Assembly (NCBI GenBank): GCA_036874045.1
Contig: JAZBRI010000011.1
Span: 13,782,001-13,846,000, forward strand
DNA: 64,000 bases
DNA from: Cymodocea nodosa
Taxonomy: Eukaryota > Streptophyta > Magnoliopsida > Alismatales > Cymodoceaceae
Reading direction: 5' to 3'
The position numbers and the translations under genes are program-made. Each line of letters starts with the position of its first letter. The first letter of the stretch is position 1. This document shows positions 23,927-36,362 of the stretch, in pieces. The notes below the pieces were generated by a model that saw nothing but the letters and a program-made list of their open reading frames with translations, had not been told where the DNA came from and did no database searches.

Positions 23927-25163
23927 CACGGCCACGGCGTAGTAGAAATCGCACCAGATGTGGAAAAGCAGTCACTCCGGTCCCGACGTCGCCTGCGCTC
24001 TGGTGAGCAGAGGTGATCGAAAACCACGGCGAGTAGAGCAATATTCTTTTATACGGTCAACAGCAACATGGTCCACAGCTAAGGGCAAGTGGAGTGCGGG
24101 AAGATACCAACAATTCCGATTTATACGGTCAAGCACAAGTTGCAAGGGAAAAAACGAAAGCTGTGGCGTTCATTCGCCGCTCGCGTGGTAGCTTAATTAT
24201 GATATTTATAATTGAAAAAAATAGGACTCTAGAAATTCATTAATTTTATATTAAATAAAATATTTATTTTAGATATAAGTCTTATTATTAATAAACTTTA
24301 AATTGATGTATTGTAAAATCATCTAGTGCAATATTAAATTCTTTTATAATTTTAACTGAGATTTATATCTAGAAGATTATAATATTATTATCATTAATAA
24401 ATCAAAGTCTAACTTCGCACCAAAGAAATCTTAAACATCTTTTCTCTCATTTTGTGGTGTCAGGTAACTTTCGCAACTTAACCTGAAAAAATTATCTGAC
24501 AAGGTATGACGTCTTGTCAAGATACGACGACATCTTGTCCCTTCATCTTAGGATGGATGGAGTGGATTTCAACTACGTAACGGTAGTTTGTTATTTTATC
24601 TTTATATTTCTACTTAATATTATAACAACGATTATTATTATAAAAAATAAAAACATCGCTTTACGTAACAATGGAAATAAACTGCAAAAACCGTTCCAGA
24701 CAACCGCCACTTAATCTGTACCTTGATTTTCATTATTCGGCCGATGAGTTTTTTCATATGTCATCGTGAAATATTTATCTACGGTGTGCTTCTTAAATAA
24801 GCTAGAGCATTAGATATTGATTTAACCTTTGACGATTGCTTTCATCTTGATTAAATTATCGTCATTATTTTATTCTTATAACCTGAAGCATTAGAAATTT
24901 ATTTCGTCCCACACATTTCTTCGTCATAAATAACTTTGCAATAATAGAGTTTTGTTACCACATCACAACATACCACACATGAAGTTTTATTAGCAGAACA
25001 GAGTCGTCATCCACAAGCACACATCTAGAACATGCTTTACGCGCTTCCTTCGGAGTTCGGACATGGAAGAGCGGGGGGCAACAAAACAAAGACAAGGAAA
25101 AGAAAGTTTTTAATTATGCATACTCCCAATCCATGCGCACTTACTCCCATGATAAAGAGGTTT
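23927..25163. other. Intergenic DNA between the two oxidoreductase loci
   Basis: The first 250 bases are moderately GC-rich and upstream of exon 1 of the truncated copy, so they may be its old promoter. The remainder (24190-25160) is AT-rich. No gene or clear repeat was recognised. The last part is the 3' flank of the complete oxidoreductase gene. Confidence 0.5.
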
Positions 25164-28100
25164 CTATTTGTCTTCGGTGACCTGCACAACCACTTTACCT
25201 GTCGCATGTCCTTCTATGCTCTTTGCCCAAGCTTCTTCCGCTCTACTCAGTGGATACCTTGAATCAATCAAGGTCCTTATCTTCCCTCCCTTCGACAGCT
25301 CAATCAAGAACTTCAGCTCCTCCAGCTTGGTAGACACCAAGAATGGCACCAACTGTTTCTTGGAGAATGTCAGCTTCTTTATAGCGCAGGTCAGAATGGC
25401 GCGAGGGGATGGAGTTAAGTCTATGACCCTTCCATTTTCAGACAGATTCGGCTCAAACTTGGACCAAGGTGTGCCAGCAGCGCAATGTAAGACATGATCG
25501 TATTTTTTGTCGGATGGACTCTTCAAATTGTCACCTTCAGGAGTCTTGTAGTCAAGCACCTCATCTGCACCAAGGCTCTTCACCAGCTCAAGATTCCGCA
25601 CTCCGCACGTGGCAGTTACATGGAGATTCCCAAGCTTCGCGAGCTGGACGGCGTAGTGTCCAACACCACCAGAAGCTGCAGTTATCAGTACATTTGCAGG
25701 TTTGGCAGTGGCAGTGCCATCGAACTTGGCCCCAGTTGACTTGAGAGCCTGTAAGGCGGTCAGCGCAGCTATGCCTAAACAAGAACCTTCAGCTGCTGGA
25801 AGTTCGAGAGGCCTTTTGGCCGTCATGTTTGCATCTGCTACAGAAAATTCTGCAAGGCCTCCTCCTTTCTGCCAAACAAAAACTGCACATTAGAATTTAT
25901 AGCTCACACTCATTTTAAAATTTGTTTTTGTTGATTAGAAGTTCTTAACATTAATGCTGGTTGCTTCTACAAGTTTGAACTCTCAATCATGGGCTGGAAA
26001 ACTCAAATGCATAGCAGACCCGAGACACAGGTACTTGGTAAAAAGTGCTCAGAAATGGTGGTTTAAACTTTATCAGAATCGAAAAGAATTGTATTACAAA
26101 TGACTACTTTTACAAGGTAAACATACAAAAAAAATCCCATACTCCAAGATGTAACACTGAAGAAAATAGTGGCATAAACTTTAGCAGAAATTTTCAAAAG
26201 AATTGGATTCCTATTGACTCCTATAACGTTATCATTACAAAAGAAAAGAAAAGGCTCCCATAATCCAAGATGTAATATTAAAGAGAATCACATTGCACAC
26301 TTTTTGGATATCTGAGATGATATTTGTAAAACAGCTCTTCAATACAACCAACCTAACATATTGAAAGGCACAAAGGTTACTTACAGTTGAACTCAGCATA
26401 GCTATTACTTTGTCACCTTCTTTGAAGTCCTCCACTCCAGGACCAACATTACATATCTCACCAGCAATATCACCGACTGATCAAACAGATAAGATAGTCA
26501 GAAATATGATACTAAATGTCATATTGCAATGGCCCTAGAGAATTCCTCTCACGCTCCAAGGACATGGTGCACTTCTTGGATGTCAAGATGGATGAGGTAC
26601 ATAAGGATGCTTTCCACAGTGAAATAATACAATAATTACAAGACACAACATAAGAACATGATAATTATCCAAGATGTTTTTGAAATATTTTACATAATGA
26701 ACATAATTTTATTTGTCATATAATTAATCATCCAATTTAGCATGATTAATATTGAAACGTAGACATCTAATTTAAAACCAAATGCCATGAGTGAAGAGGT
26801 CTATCTATATATTAATTTATATATTGTCTCTAAATTTCACCAATTTAAGATTATTCCATCCCTCTCCATCAATTCACTTGCGACTTTCTTTAGATTCTAT
26901 AATTATTTTTTATCAAATACATGTGTATGGGTCATTTGGATCTTTTCTATTTTAATATGATATTGAAATGTAACTCAAAATTAATTGCCTATAAGTAAAG
27001 AGATATATATTAATCCATATTTTGTATTTAAATTTCACCCATGTTAGATTATTCCATCAATTAACATAGATTTTAACCTAGTTATAAACATATAAAACCA
27101 AATGCACATACATTTTCTATATGTTTTTAAACAACCATAACTTAATTAAATTATATAAGAACACAAAGAAATAATAAACACGTTAATATGGTTATCTTAT
27201 ACAATAAGCACATCACATGACACGACAACTGGCTTTAAATGAGTGGTAATAGTAAGAGTAGAATAATAAAGAAATGATTTTATCTAAAATAAAGTAACAG
27301 TTGCACCAATTGAAAATAAAATAAGTAAAAAATTGTCTTCGGTGATTTGATCATATCCATAGAAGGTCTATTATATGCATCTATAATGATGGAAATTCAA
27401 TAAATTGAAGTGAAGTAAAAGAAGTAAAAAAGATCAAAAGCTACTTGGTTAGACAGTGAGAAAAGATTTAAAACTACATAATTTAAAAGAAGATTTAGAA
27501 ATGAAAAATAAATAAGAAGAAAGGATTCATGTAATAGACCACATATAATGAGATTAAAACATTGATTATTGTTGATGTTTCAAGGTAGTATGCTTTTAAC
27601 TAATAAAATAAATAATCTGATCAAAACAGGATAGACAAGGCTTCTTTGATAAAAAAAAGGTGGCAGTACAAGTGTTTCTAAACCTGGGTTTGGTCCAACA
27701 GGTTGAATTGTGATTTCAAATTATTAATACTGATGAATCCATCCTGGAACTATCACATAAGAATAGAATTCCTGGTGTGTAATTTCATACTATCCAATAT
27801 TCCAAATAATATTTTAAGGGATAATTCACCAAACTAAAATAAAATTACATGTATCAGATAATAAGATGAAGAAGATTTCAGATTTGCAGGGCAAGAAGCA
27901 ACAAACTTCGGTAAGAGAAAACAGTGATCATCATATCATTCAGTTTTACAGATCAAATGCCTATCTAACTAAAAACTTGCATGAAATTTCCAACGATTTA
28001 TTTGATTATCTCTTATTGAGAAAAAGAAGAATACCCTTTTCGTGAACAATTTATTTTGTGAATTTGATGAGCGAGAAATTAGAGCAAAATTATATACAGT

Positions 28101-30873
28101 AGACATGATATAGAAATCTACTTATTTATATGCTTATACAACAAAAGCTGAAACTAAATTTACATGCAATAGGCTTGTTTAAAATGCTTAAGCATTTATA
28201 AAGAATAAGTTGATTTTATAAAATCAACTTATTATTTATAAATTCTTAAGAATTTCAAACTCGGCACCAACTTGTTATAAAGGTTTTGAAATAGATGCAG
28301 AGCAATAAAACCACATCAACATTCCAAACCAATCAATGCAAATGTGGAAGATTTTTTTCAAATTAATAAGAAGATGTAAACACCAAGATTTGAATTTTGA
28401 AGCCTAATGAAGAATATGTGGACATAAAGGATTCAAGAGAACATATGAAAACCACCATCAAAATTAGGGAGCTGATAATTTATTACCAACATTATAAATT
28501 TATTTATCATTTATTTAAGCTCAAACCCATGAACAAACTACTTGTTGACATTGGACCATCATTTACCCTTCGGTCCTTTCTTTTACATGCAAATATAAAT
28601 GAAGCTATTTAACATTTAGTCTTAGCAAACTCAAAAACAATTTGTTGCCAACAAATTACAAAAATCAGATCTTAAAGTCTTGCATCTTGACGGAAAAATA
28701 ACAGAAAACACAAACAAACAATAAACTCTGCATCATCAACTGCTACAAAGAAGTAACCTATCACTTAAATATAGACCAAACAAAATCAATTTCACAATAG
28801 TAGCGCCTACACATAGTTGCTTCCAAATGTTATTGTTGAACGTACATGCAGCATATACTGGATAACAATTTGGAGGCATTAGTAACAATAAGTTTCATCT
28901 TCACTAAAAGAAAATACAATCTCAGGTGACATCAAAGAAATGATAATGTCAAATCTTCAAAGTGAAACAGGAATGCAAAGTATCATATTCAGTTAAAACT
29001 AACCTGGTACACATGGGAATTTTTGTGGTGCAAAAGGTCGCAGCAGACCCTTCTGAATTTTCCAATCAACAGGATTTAGGCTTGCAGCTTCCACCTTCAC
29101 AAGAACCTCATTTTTTTGGGGGGTTGGAATTGGGATTTCAACGTGCTGGAGTTGTAAAAAAGAAGAAAGATTAATAGAAGCACAATCCATACTTTAAAAA
29201 TGAATTATGCTTCTTCTTAACCTATAATAGTAGTTAAACCCATGAATATATTATAGGATCTTATTGGTTAAATATATTTACATGAGATTTATTAAAGTCA
29301 TATTATGCATTTATTTCATTATTTAACCAATAAGAACCAATCCCCATTTTATATAGTTAAAAGTAGGAAATTATTTCAAACATGCATCATTTATGAATTT
29401 TATGGATGACTTGATATTTTGATGTATTTATTGTTGTGAAAAGTTTATAATTTAATTGAAGATCATAGAAATTGAAGATTAGAGAAAGAAAATCAAGTGG
29501 TATTTAATCTCAATCGTTGAATCAAAGATGGATCTCCAAACTTGGAAACTCTCTCTATAAAAGAGAGTGATGCACGTCTAGGTCTTCTCTCTTGGAGTTT
29601 TTGTTTTCCACCTCCAACACCACCAGCCGTCACCCCCTCTTGGAGCTCCACGTCTTGAAGCAAGGAAGGAGAACGCCGGTCATTCCACCACATCTCTTCA
29701 ACTCGGATCTCATCATCTTCATCCCACAAGTCATCTCCAACGTGAAAGCCTTCATCCCACATCTTGGAGGAGAGACGTCCACCACTACAAGGGTTCTCTT
29801 CTTCATTTGTAAGGTTCCACAAATCATTTCTCCCCTTTCCCCTCTTCTTTGGCTTCAAATGTATCACTTTTTATCACGTTTCACGTAAGTAGTTATTTAT
29901 GTTCTTAGTTTTCATTGTAATAGGGTAAAAGTAGAAAACAGATTCGTTGTTGTTTGTTTGTTCCTTTTTGAATCCGTGAATCTTTGTTCTTTTCATCTGA
30001 AAATCATATAAACAGGTGCTGTTATTGATATATATTCATATATTGTTGTTTCAAAGAACTTGGAAGTTTCAAAGTATTTGCACAAACTTAGAGATATTCC
30101 GTTTGAAGTTATAATTTTGAAATTTCGCAGAACACTAGATTTCAAAATTTACTCGTAACTACCCTTAATGACTTGCAATGTGACATAATGTATTTTGATT
30201 GAATTTTCAAGGCAGCCATCAAAAGAGTACTCCACTGATTATAAGACGCACCATCTACTTACTTGACTTGAATATAGAATTTGTGGAGTTATTATCAACT
30301 AAAAGATCATCACTTCTACTGCCAATCTGGAAGTTCACATGGTTGATTCTGACAAACATGTTATAAAAGGTGGAATAACTATCCTAGCTTCCACAGTATA
30401 TTCCACTAAGATGGATGAACAAGCTTCTAAAATAGCTGCAACCACATGAATAGGCAGTAGCTCAACGTGCGGGACACCACGGACGATGATGCCTATTATA
30501 TTATATTAGCAGATGATCCATGAAACCAAGTGACCAACATGATGACGCGAGAATTTGAAGCTGTAGCAACCACTACTGCAATAGTAGAAGCAATACCATA
30601 TAAACACAATAATGTTACAGTGATTCAGGTGTGGTAGCAGCAATTGCACAAAAACAAGGCGGTAATTAAAAAGGATCAACATCCGCCCTTCCATGACCAT
30701 CAGAAACAAAAGCAACAAGAGAATGGAAAACCTAGAATTGACCGTCTAGAAGAAAAGATAAGGCAAAGCTTAATCTAGGCGTAAACCATAACCCGCTTTG
30801 TTTTAACCTTGAGCCCGGCGGCACCGCCACCGTATCGGTCGTACTGGACGGCGCGCATAGTCCTCCCGGCCAT
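25164..30873 (-). CDS. ceQORH: Chloroplast envelope quinone oxidoreductase homologue (four exons)
   Basis: A zinc-independent medium-chain dehydrogenase/reductase, NADPH-dependent, like Arabidopsis ceQORH. That protein is peripheral on the inner plastid envelope and reduces reactive carbonyl or quinone-like lipids. Exons on the minus strand are 30873-30808 (MAGRTMRAVQYDRYGGGAAGLK), 29145-29004, 26476-26385 and 25868-25164. All have AG acceptors and GT donors, and codon phases join without stops to give 334 residues, the family length. Conserved features are SLNPVDWKIQKG in exon 2, DIAGEI..VGPGV and GDKVIAML in exon 3, and the nucleotide-binding loop AASGGVGHYAVQLAKLG in exon 4 (about residue 150 onward). 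SLGADEVLDYKTPEG and the C-terminal SIEGHATGK follow. No cleavable transit peptide is evident, as known for this family. The start was chosen by alignment with the family. A partial paralogue lies just downstream and UGT-3 just upstream. Confidence 0.92.
27090..27590 (+). mobile_element. LINE 3' fragment in oxidoreductase intron 2
   Basis: The plus strand carries a decayed version of the non-LTR retrotransposon tail seen more clearly at 42030-42520. It has the same order of a GKEIKR-like segment, a TWLDSEK-like segment and the closing phrase around GATTCATGTAATAGACC. Many stops are present. It is antisense to the host gene and lies wholly within the intron. Confidence 0.55.
29490..29890 (+). 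promoter_or_regulatory. Possible LTR-like promoter inside oxidoreductase intron 1
   Basis: A TATA-like CTCTATAAAAGAGAG (29549-29567 region) precedes a pyrimidine-rich stretch with open frames on both strands. The phrase GGAGCTCCACGTCTTGAAGC resembles a phrase in the LTR near 61886 (GGAGATCCACGTCTAAGGC). It could be a decayed solo LTR whose borders I cannot fix. The direction is opposite to the host gene. Confidence is low. Confidence 0.3.
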
Positions 30874-31879
30874 GGAATAGCGAACTGAAGCTGAGAGAAG
30901 TCGAACTCGGACACCAACGATGACACGGCAACCTGACGACCTATGCCGGTCAGGTCTTATGTATCGTGCGACTATTTTTTTATTATCAATTGTCCAACTT
31001 CTAGGATACATTTATCAATGTTTATTAAATTTAATTATACGTTAAGCTTCGTATTTATAAAAAATTACCGGTACGGACGATCTGCTAGGCGCCGAGCGCG
31101 TGAAGGGGGGCTCGCGTTACGTGTAATTGTGCAAAACGGTGACGTTGGAAATGTGCTGCCACGACATCCTTTTGTTTTTTAATTGTTTGAATACCTCGTT
31201 GCAATATATTTATATATATACACACATAATTTTTGTATTTACTACAATTCGTGTTTTAATAAAAATATGATACCTGTAATAGACTAGAAATCGAACGACG
31301 ACCATTGGTGTACAAAATATTCTAATTTTAATTTTATTTATACGTAGAATTAAAGTTTAAAGAAGAATTTTGCATTTAAATACACGAGGAACAGTTAAAT
31401 TTGAACTGTGTGCTTTTAACATAAAATCACATTATTACAATTTCTTTTTCTAACAATAATCATTTCATTCGTATCAAAATATTTTCCTCCATTATTATTC
31501 TTAATAAATTTATCCCATAAATATATTAGGAAAATTAACTTATTTTTAAAATAAACAAAATTATGTTACTCAAAATTTTTACTACAATATAATGAAATGA
31601 CGATCTTATCTAATTTTACAAATAATAAAATATGTAAAATCATTTATAATCAAAAAATAGTATCATAAAAAATAAACAATTAATCAATTTACACATAAAA
31701 AATTAACTTTATATTTTTTTATAAATATACAAATAACATCACACAATCAAAATAAACAACACTTTTAAACTTCAACTCCTTGCCGTTAAAATTTAACTTC
31801 TTCTATATAAGACATAACTAGAATGCTGTTATAATTCGAAACTGTTTCCTTGCAACTAAAATAAACACAACCTACGAGA
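30874..31879. other. Intergenic DNA between UGT-3 3' end and oxidoreductase 5' end
   Basis: The DNA just upstream of the oxidoreductase start (30874-31170) is comparatively GC-rich and is the probable promoter/leader. From 31180 to 31880 it is very AT-rich with no recognised gene. Duplicated-block homology starts at about 31880. Confidence 0.5.
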
Positions 31880-31906
31880 CTAATCCCTAATCGTCAGAAT
31901 CCTGTT

Positions 31907-33343
31907 TCAATGATCAATGATGAAAGCCTTCAGATTTCGATCGGACGAACCACCGTCCTTGACGGCATCACCTGCCTTCTCCTTCATCATCTCCGCCTTC
32001 CTCCGGATGTCCACCCCCCTCTCCTCCTCCCCCATCACCACATCCAGGCACCTGCTCAGCTCCGTCTCCTCCACCACCCCCTCCCCGTTCGCCTCCGCCC
32101 TCACCCCCGTCCCCCACAGGCCCTCCACCAGGCTTGCGTTTGTCGGCTGGTCGGTCCACTGTGGGAAGGTAACCATCGGCACGCCAAAGGCCAAGCTCTC
32201 CAGCGTCGAGTTCCACCCACAGTGCGTGACGAAGCACCCCACCGAAGGGTGGGACAACACCTCCACCTGCGAGCACCATCCCACTATCATCCCTGCCCCT
32301 TCCGCCTCCATCTCCACCTCCACCCCTTCTCTGTCGTCCCTCACCACCCAAAGGAACGGCCTCTTGGACTTGACGAGAGCTCTCGAGAACTCCTGCTTCT
32401 GCCTCTTGCTCAATGACGATATGCTGCCGAAGGAGAGGTAAACGACCGACTTCCTAGGCCACCTGTCCAGCCACTCCATGTACTCCGCCTTGTCGTCGTC
32501 CTCGGTGTTGTTGATTATATCCTTGACAAAGGCATTCTTTTCCCATGGTATCAAGGGCCCGATAGGGATCAACTCCATCAGCTTGGCGTCTCCGTTCCAC
32601 GTTGCAAGTACCTCGGGCTCCAGTGAGTCGAAGGAGTTGACAAGAACTTGCGACGTTTTCATTCCCTCAACTCTTTGAGCCTCCTCGTCTAGCACCTGGT
32701 ACATCTCCTTGAATGTGTGGATGAAGAAGCCGAACTCGTCTGTATCCGACTGATGGATAATGAAAGATGGAAGATCCTGTATCCTGAACGGAGGCAGACC
32801 TGGGAGATTGATCTCGAAGGTGGGGTCTTTGCTGTGGGAGTCGACGAGACTCTGGTACTCATGGAAGTAGTGGTGGTAGAGGGAAAACACCGCAGCGGGT
32901 TGGATCCAGAAAAGAACAGAGTGCAAACCAAGGTCACGGGCCACCATGGCAGCCCAGGGCAGGAGGATGGCATACACTATGCAAGTGACTGATGGCTTCT
33001 TGGGCGTAGGAGCGGCGGACGCGATGGCCCGAAGCGTCTCGTACCCAACAACTTTAACGGACGACATGTAGTCCCTGCCGCTGTATTTAGTCTGGTCAAA
33101 ACCATCGTCGTGACCATCGGAAAAGGGTAAGTAGGTGAGGAGGGGATTGTTTGGATCGTCGAGTGGGAACGTAGGGTTCGTCGGGAACATGCGCCGGTGA
33201 CCGAAGATAGAGGTGGAGAACGTGACGTGTGCTCCGGCACGGCTGAGGCGGGTTGCAAGATGGAGCAGCGGATTGATGTGGCTTTGCACCGGGAAACTCA
33301 CCAGCAAGAAATGCTGTTGTTTGATCGGAGTTTCCCCCACCAT
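31907..33343 (-). CDS. UDP-glycosyltransferase, UGT75 type (UGT-3)
   Basis: An intronless family 1 glycosyltransferase of 478 residues from MVGETP. An in-frame ATG at 33430 would extend it by 29 residues. Motifs are as in UGT-2: catalytic H22 in SFPVQSHINP, GPLIPWEKNAF, VVYLSFGS, and a complete 44-residue PSPG box at about 356-399 ending PQWTDQ, consistent with UDP-glucose as donor. The acceptor is unknown. Two extra acidic residues occur in NNTEDDDKAEY. Where it differs from UGT-2 between about residues 85 and 220 it usually agrees with UGT-1 (for example DYMSS, VVGYETL, YAILLPW), giving a mosaic. The N-terminus, upstream DNA and PSPG end agree with UGT-2. The frame is intact and expression is probably like UGT-2, given the shared upstream region. 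Confidence 0.95.
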   Translation of the reverse strand: MVGETPIKQQHFLLVSFPVQSHINPLLHLATRLSRAGAHVTFSTSIFGHRRMFPTNPTFPLDDPNNPLLTYLPFSDGHDDGFDQTKYSGRDYMSSVKVVGYETLRAIASAAPTPKKPSVTCIVYAILLPWAAMVARDLGLHSVLFWIQPAAVFSLYHHYFHEYQSLVDSHSKDPTFEINLPGLPPFRIQDLPSFIIHQSDTDEFGFFIHTFKEMYQVLDEEAQRVEGMKTSQVLVNSFDSLEPEVLATWNGDAKLMELIPIGPLIPWEKNAFVKDIINNTEDDDKAEYMEWLDRWPRKSVVYLSFGSISSLSKRQKQEFSRALVKSKRPFLWVVRDDREGVEVEMEAEGAGMIVGWCSQVEVLSHPSVGCFVTHCGWNSTLESLAFGVPMVTFPQWTDQPTNASLVEGLWGTGVRAEANGEGVVEETELSRCLDVVMGEEERGVDIRRKAEMMKEKAGDAVKDGGSSDRNLKAFIIDH

Positions 33344-34573
33344 CTCCTCCTTCTCCTTCTGCCGCTGCTTCCGCTTCTCCTCCTCTATCAGCAGCACGGG
33401 AAGGATAAAATTATGGCAGGTATCCTTCATTCTTTTGAGGAGCAGGTATTCATCATCATCGATTTGAAAATTATATTTTAAATAAATATTTATTTCTTAG
33501 AATAAATACGTACCATATATTTGACACTGCAGAGCCGTAACGAAATCTATGACTGGGCGACATCGACGATAACTTTTGTGACCTAGGAACCATTTTCTGT
33601 ATCTAAATAATTTAAGTTATTATCCTTGTCGTATATAAAATCGCAAGTTCAGATTAGTATTTGGGAAGGATAAGATGATTTCGTGGTGATTTTGATTATT
33701 GGATATGCACACAGCATTGTCGGATGTGCCTGAGACAACTATTCTTTTTTTTTCGTCGGTAGTCAGTCCGTATTTCTTTAGGCCTAGTTAAATAGGTTGT
33801 TTTCCGCTGCACATGCAAATATTTAATCATATAACTAGCTAAAGGACAGTCATCATCTAATCATAATATTTATATAATTATATATTACTTTTATCTTTTT
33901 GCATCCACGTGAGAATATTCCACACCCACGCATATATACAGAAAATTCAGTGAAAATATTTAAATAAGGTTCAGCCAACAAAGCTCGTAACGACGGGTTC
34001 AAATTTCGGTAGTCCGCTTTCGCTGTCTCGTTTGTACTGTTTGGGTTCGACAGTGGAATCTTTGTACGCCTATACTCATCATGGTCGAAGAACGAAGACA
34101 ATTCCATGCCGTGAGATTTCCAAATAGCCGCCGGCTGCACTGATGAAAGTGATCGGCGAGTTCAAAGTTCCATTTCCATACACCACGCACGGTTTATTTG
34201 AAAATAAGAATTTAACTTCTTCGCGTCTCTTTTGAAGATTTTTCTTTCTTTCTTGTATTTAAACCCGCAACTTTAAAGCAATCGAGAGTTTCGTTTCACC
34301 ACTTTAATATACGGTGGGTGACGAACGTTTCTTTTACAGATCGAAGGTTACTTAAAAAATTTTGTACTTTACCGTGTCGGAAGTTTACAAGAAATTCCGA
34401 CAATGACTGGTGAGATCATTGCAGTTGACGGATGAATTAAAATCCAAGATTTCAATCAATGAAAGAAAGAGCTGCAAAACGTGATGAAGGAAGGGAGGAG
34501 AGTGTATGAGGTGGAGTTCACGGAAGAACTTGCGGTGAGGTTGTACAGAAACGTCTGACCACCTAAGTGGGAA

Positions 34574-35147
34574 ATTAAAAGTGTGTTTATGTATTTGAAA
34601 AGTGACGAAAAGAAAATGATGAAATATTATAAAAAATAATAAAAAAGAAAATGATAAAAAGTAATAAAAAATTAAGATATTTTTGTATAAATAAAAATTG
34701 ATGTAATTTAAAATATGTTTGTTTATATATAAAATAAAAAATTATAAAAATATATTTATTTATTTATAAATTTTATTTTTTTTTGAAATTGATAAATTAA
34801 ATATATTTTTTATTTATCTACAAGATAAAAAATAACAAAATTTGTTATAAATAATATAAAATAAAGTTATTTGTAATAATAGTTAAAACATAAAATATAT
34901 TTCACATGTCTTTATTATTTCATATATTTCTCATAATATCAATTCTAATCTATTAAAGACATAAATAATTTATATATCAAAATTACATGTTATTAATATA
35001 TTTATCAAAAGATTGAAGAATAAAAAAAAAAATTCTTATATACTAAAAGAAAATGTTAAATCCTTTGAAATTTTATTTAATATATAAACACCTAGAAAAT
35101 TTATTTCTAACGTTTTTCATCATTTTCTAAATGCATAAACACTTTCT
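34574..35147. mobile_element. AT-rich MITE, copy B
   Basis: Same element as at 18407-18980 and at the equivalent site. It has matching terminal inverted ends (GTGTGTTTATGTATTTGAAA and the inverse ATGCATAAACACTTT) and a few single-base differences in the interior. Confidence 0.7.
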
Positions 35148-35360
35148 AAATAGAAATGTAAATATTACTTAACAACATCTTCTCAAGTAGTAAAATACTT
35201 TTCTCATTATTTTTATGTAAAAATACTAAAACATAAGGTGATGTTGAACTTAAGTTGTCACATCTTCAAAATAACAATCGTCATAATACCAAGAAGAGAA
35301 ATTCACAAATAAAAAAATTTTAAAAGACGTGAAAATCTCTCTTTCCTATTTTATCGTAAA

Positions 35361-36362
35361 GCTCTAGGGGGGTTTATGCACTTTGAATCTGACGGAATTG
35401 AAAATTTTTTTCGTCGGATTCCGAGTCATGAGGTGTTTGTGCATTTTGGAATTCAAATTCTAAAGGAATTTGAATTCCAATCATGTGTAAAGGTTGGGAA
35501 AATGAATTCCCAATCTAAAAGGTCGGAATTCATTTTCTAAAAATCGCTCGACGCTTACCCTCCACCGTTGAAGTATATATTGTTAATATTTTTTATTTAA
35601 TTAATTATTTTAATATTTGTTTATTAAAAATAAAAATATTAATTATTTTATTATTAATATTATTATTAATATTATTTAATTTTATAATATTAAAATCATA
35701 AATATTATTTAATTCAATTATTATTATTATTTTGTTTATTATATTATATTATTTAATATATAATATCAAATTTTCAAAAATCATATAATTTTATTAACTT
35801 TATGTGGGTAACACAAACGAAGTCTTAAAAGTCATTTATGGCTAATAAAATGTTTGGAATTATATTTTTTTATAATCAAAGTATTTCAATAATTATTTAT
35901 TATTTACTTCATAATAATTATATTTTTATAAAAGTTATTTATTATTACATTACAAGGAATATAAAATTTATAATTAACCTTTTGTTGTTTTAAACATGTA
36001 TTATAACTAAAAAGTTATCAATTTTTGTAATTTTTGATTTATTTTATATAATGATAAATGATATATAAACATTTATTTTAATAATATATTCATTTATTAA
36101 TGTCAACAATTCATTAATAAATTAATTACATTTTCACTAATTATTTTAAGTTAATACTTAATTTTATTAAAAATCAATTTTATTCAATTCCCTCCAATTC
36201 TGTCATGTGCACAAACACCTGGAATTCAATTTTCGTCAAATTCCTGAACGTGCACAAATACCTAGATTTTGAATTATTTCCGTCAAATTCTGTAGAATTC
36301 AAATTCCGTTAGAATTCAAATTCTGCGGAATTCAAATTTCAGGTGCACAAACCCCTCCCTAG
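35361..36362. mobile_element. 1-kb TIR element with AGGGGGGTTTRTGCAC ends
   Basis: The left end is TAGGGGGGTTTATGCACTTTG and the right end GGTGCACAAACCCCTCCCTA, an inverted pair of about 16 bases. Both edges are flanked by CTA, a possible 3-base target duplication. Both ends carry arrays of GAATTCAAATTC-like words that are self-complementary. The centre is AT-rich with no coding potential. A relative lies at 52492-53690. A 3-base duplication and G-rich ends fit PIF/Harbinger-type MITEs, but the assignment is tentative. Confidence 0.65.

Larger units (their letters stand above)
31880..35232 (-). repeat. Segmental duplication copy B (UGT-3 plus upstream region)
   Basis: Partner of 15728-19075. 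Corresponding positions include 33853 versus 17686 and 34577 versus 18410, at a constant offset of 16167 bases. The right end lies just after TTTTTATGTAAAA, and the flank beyond is unrelated to that of copy A. Confidence 0.9.

Noticed and set aside
20961..30873. Exons at 21.0 and 23.9 kb as alternative first exons of the complete oxidoreductase
   Set aside because: They lie downstream of the last exon of the complete gene on the minus strand, so normal splicing cannot join them to it.
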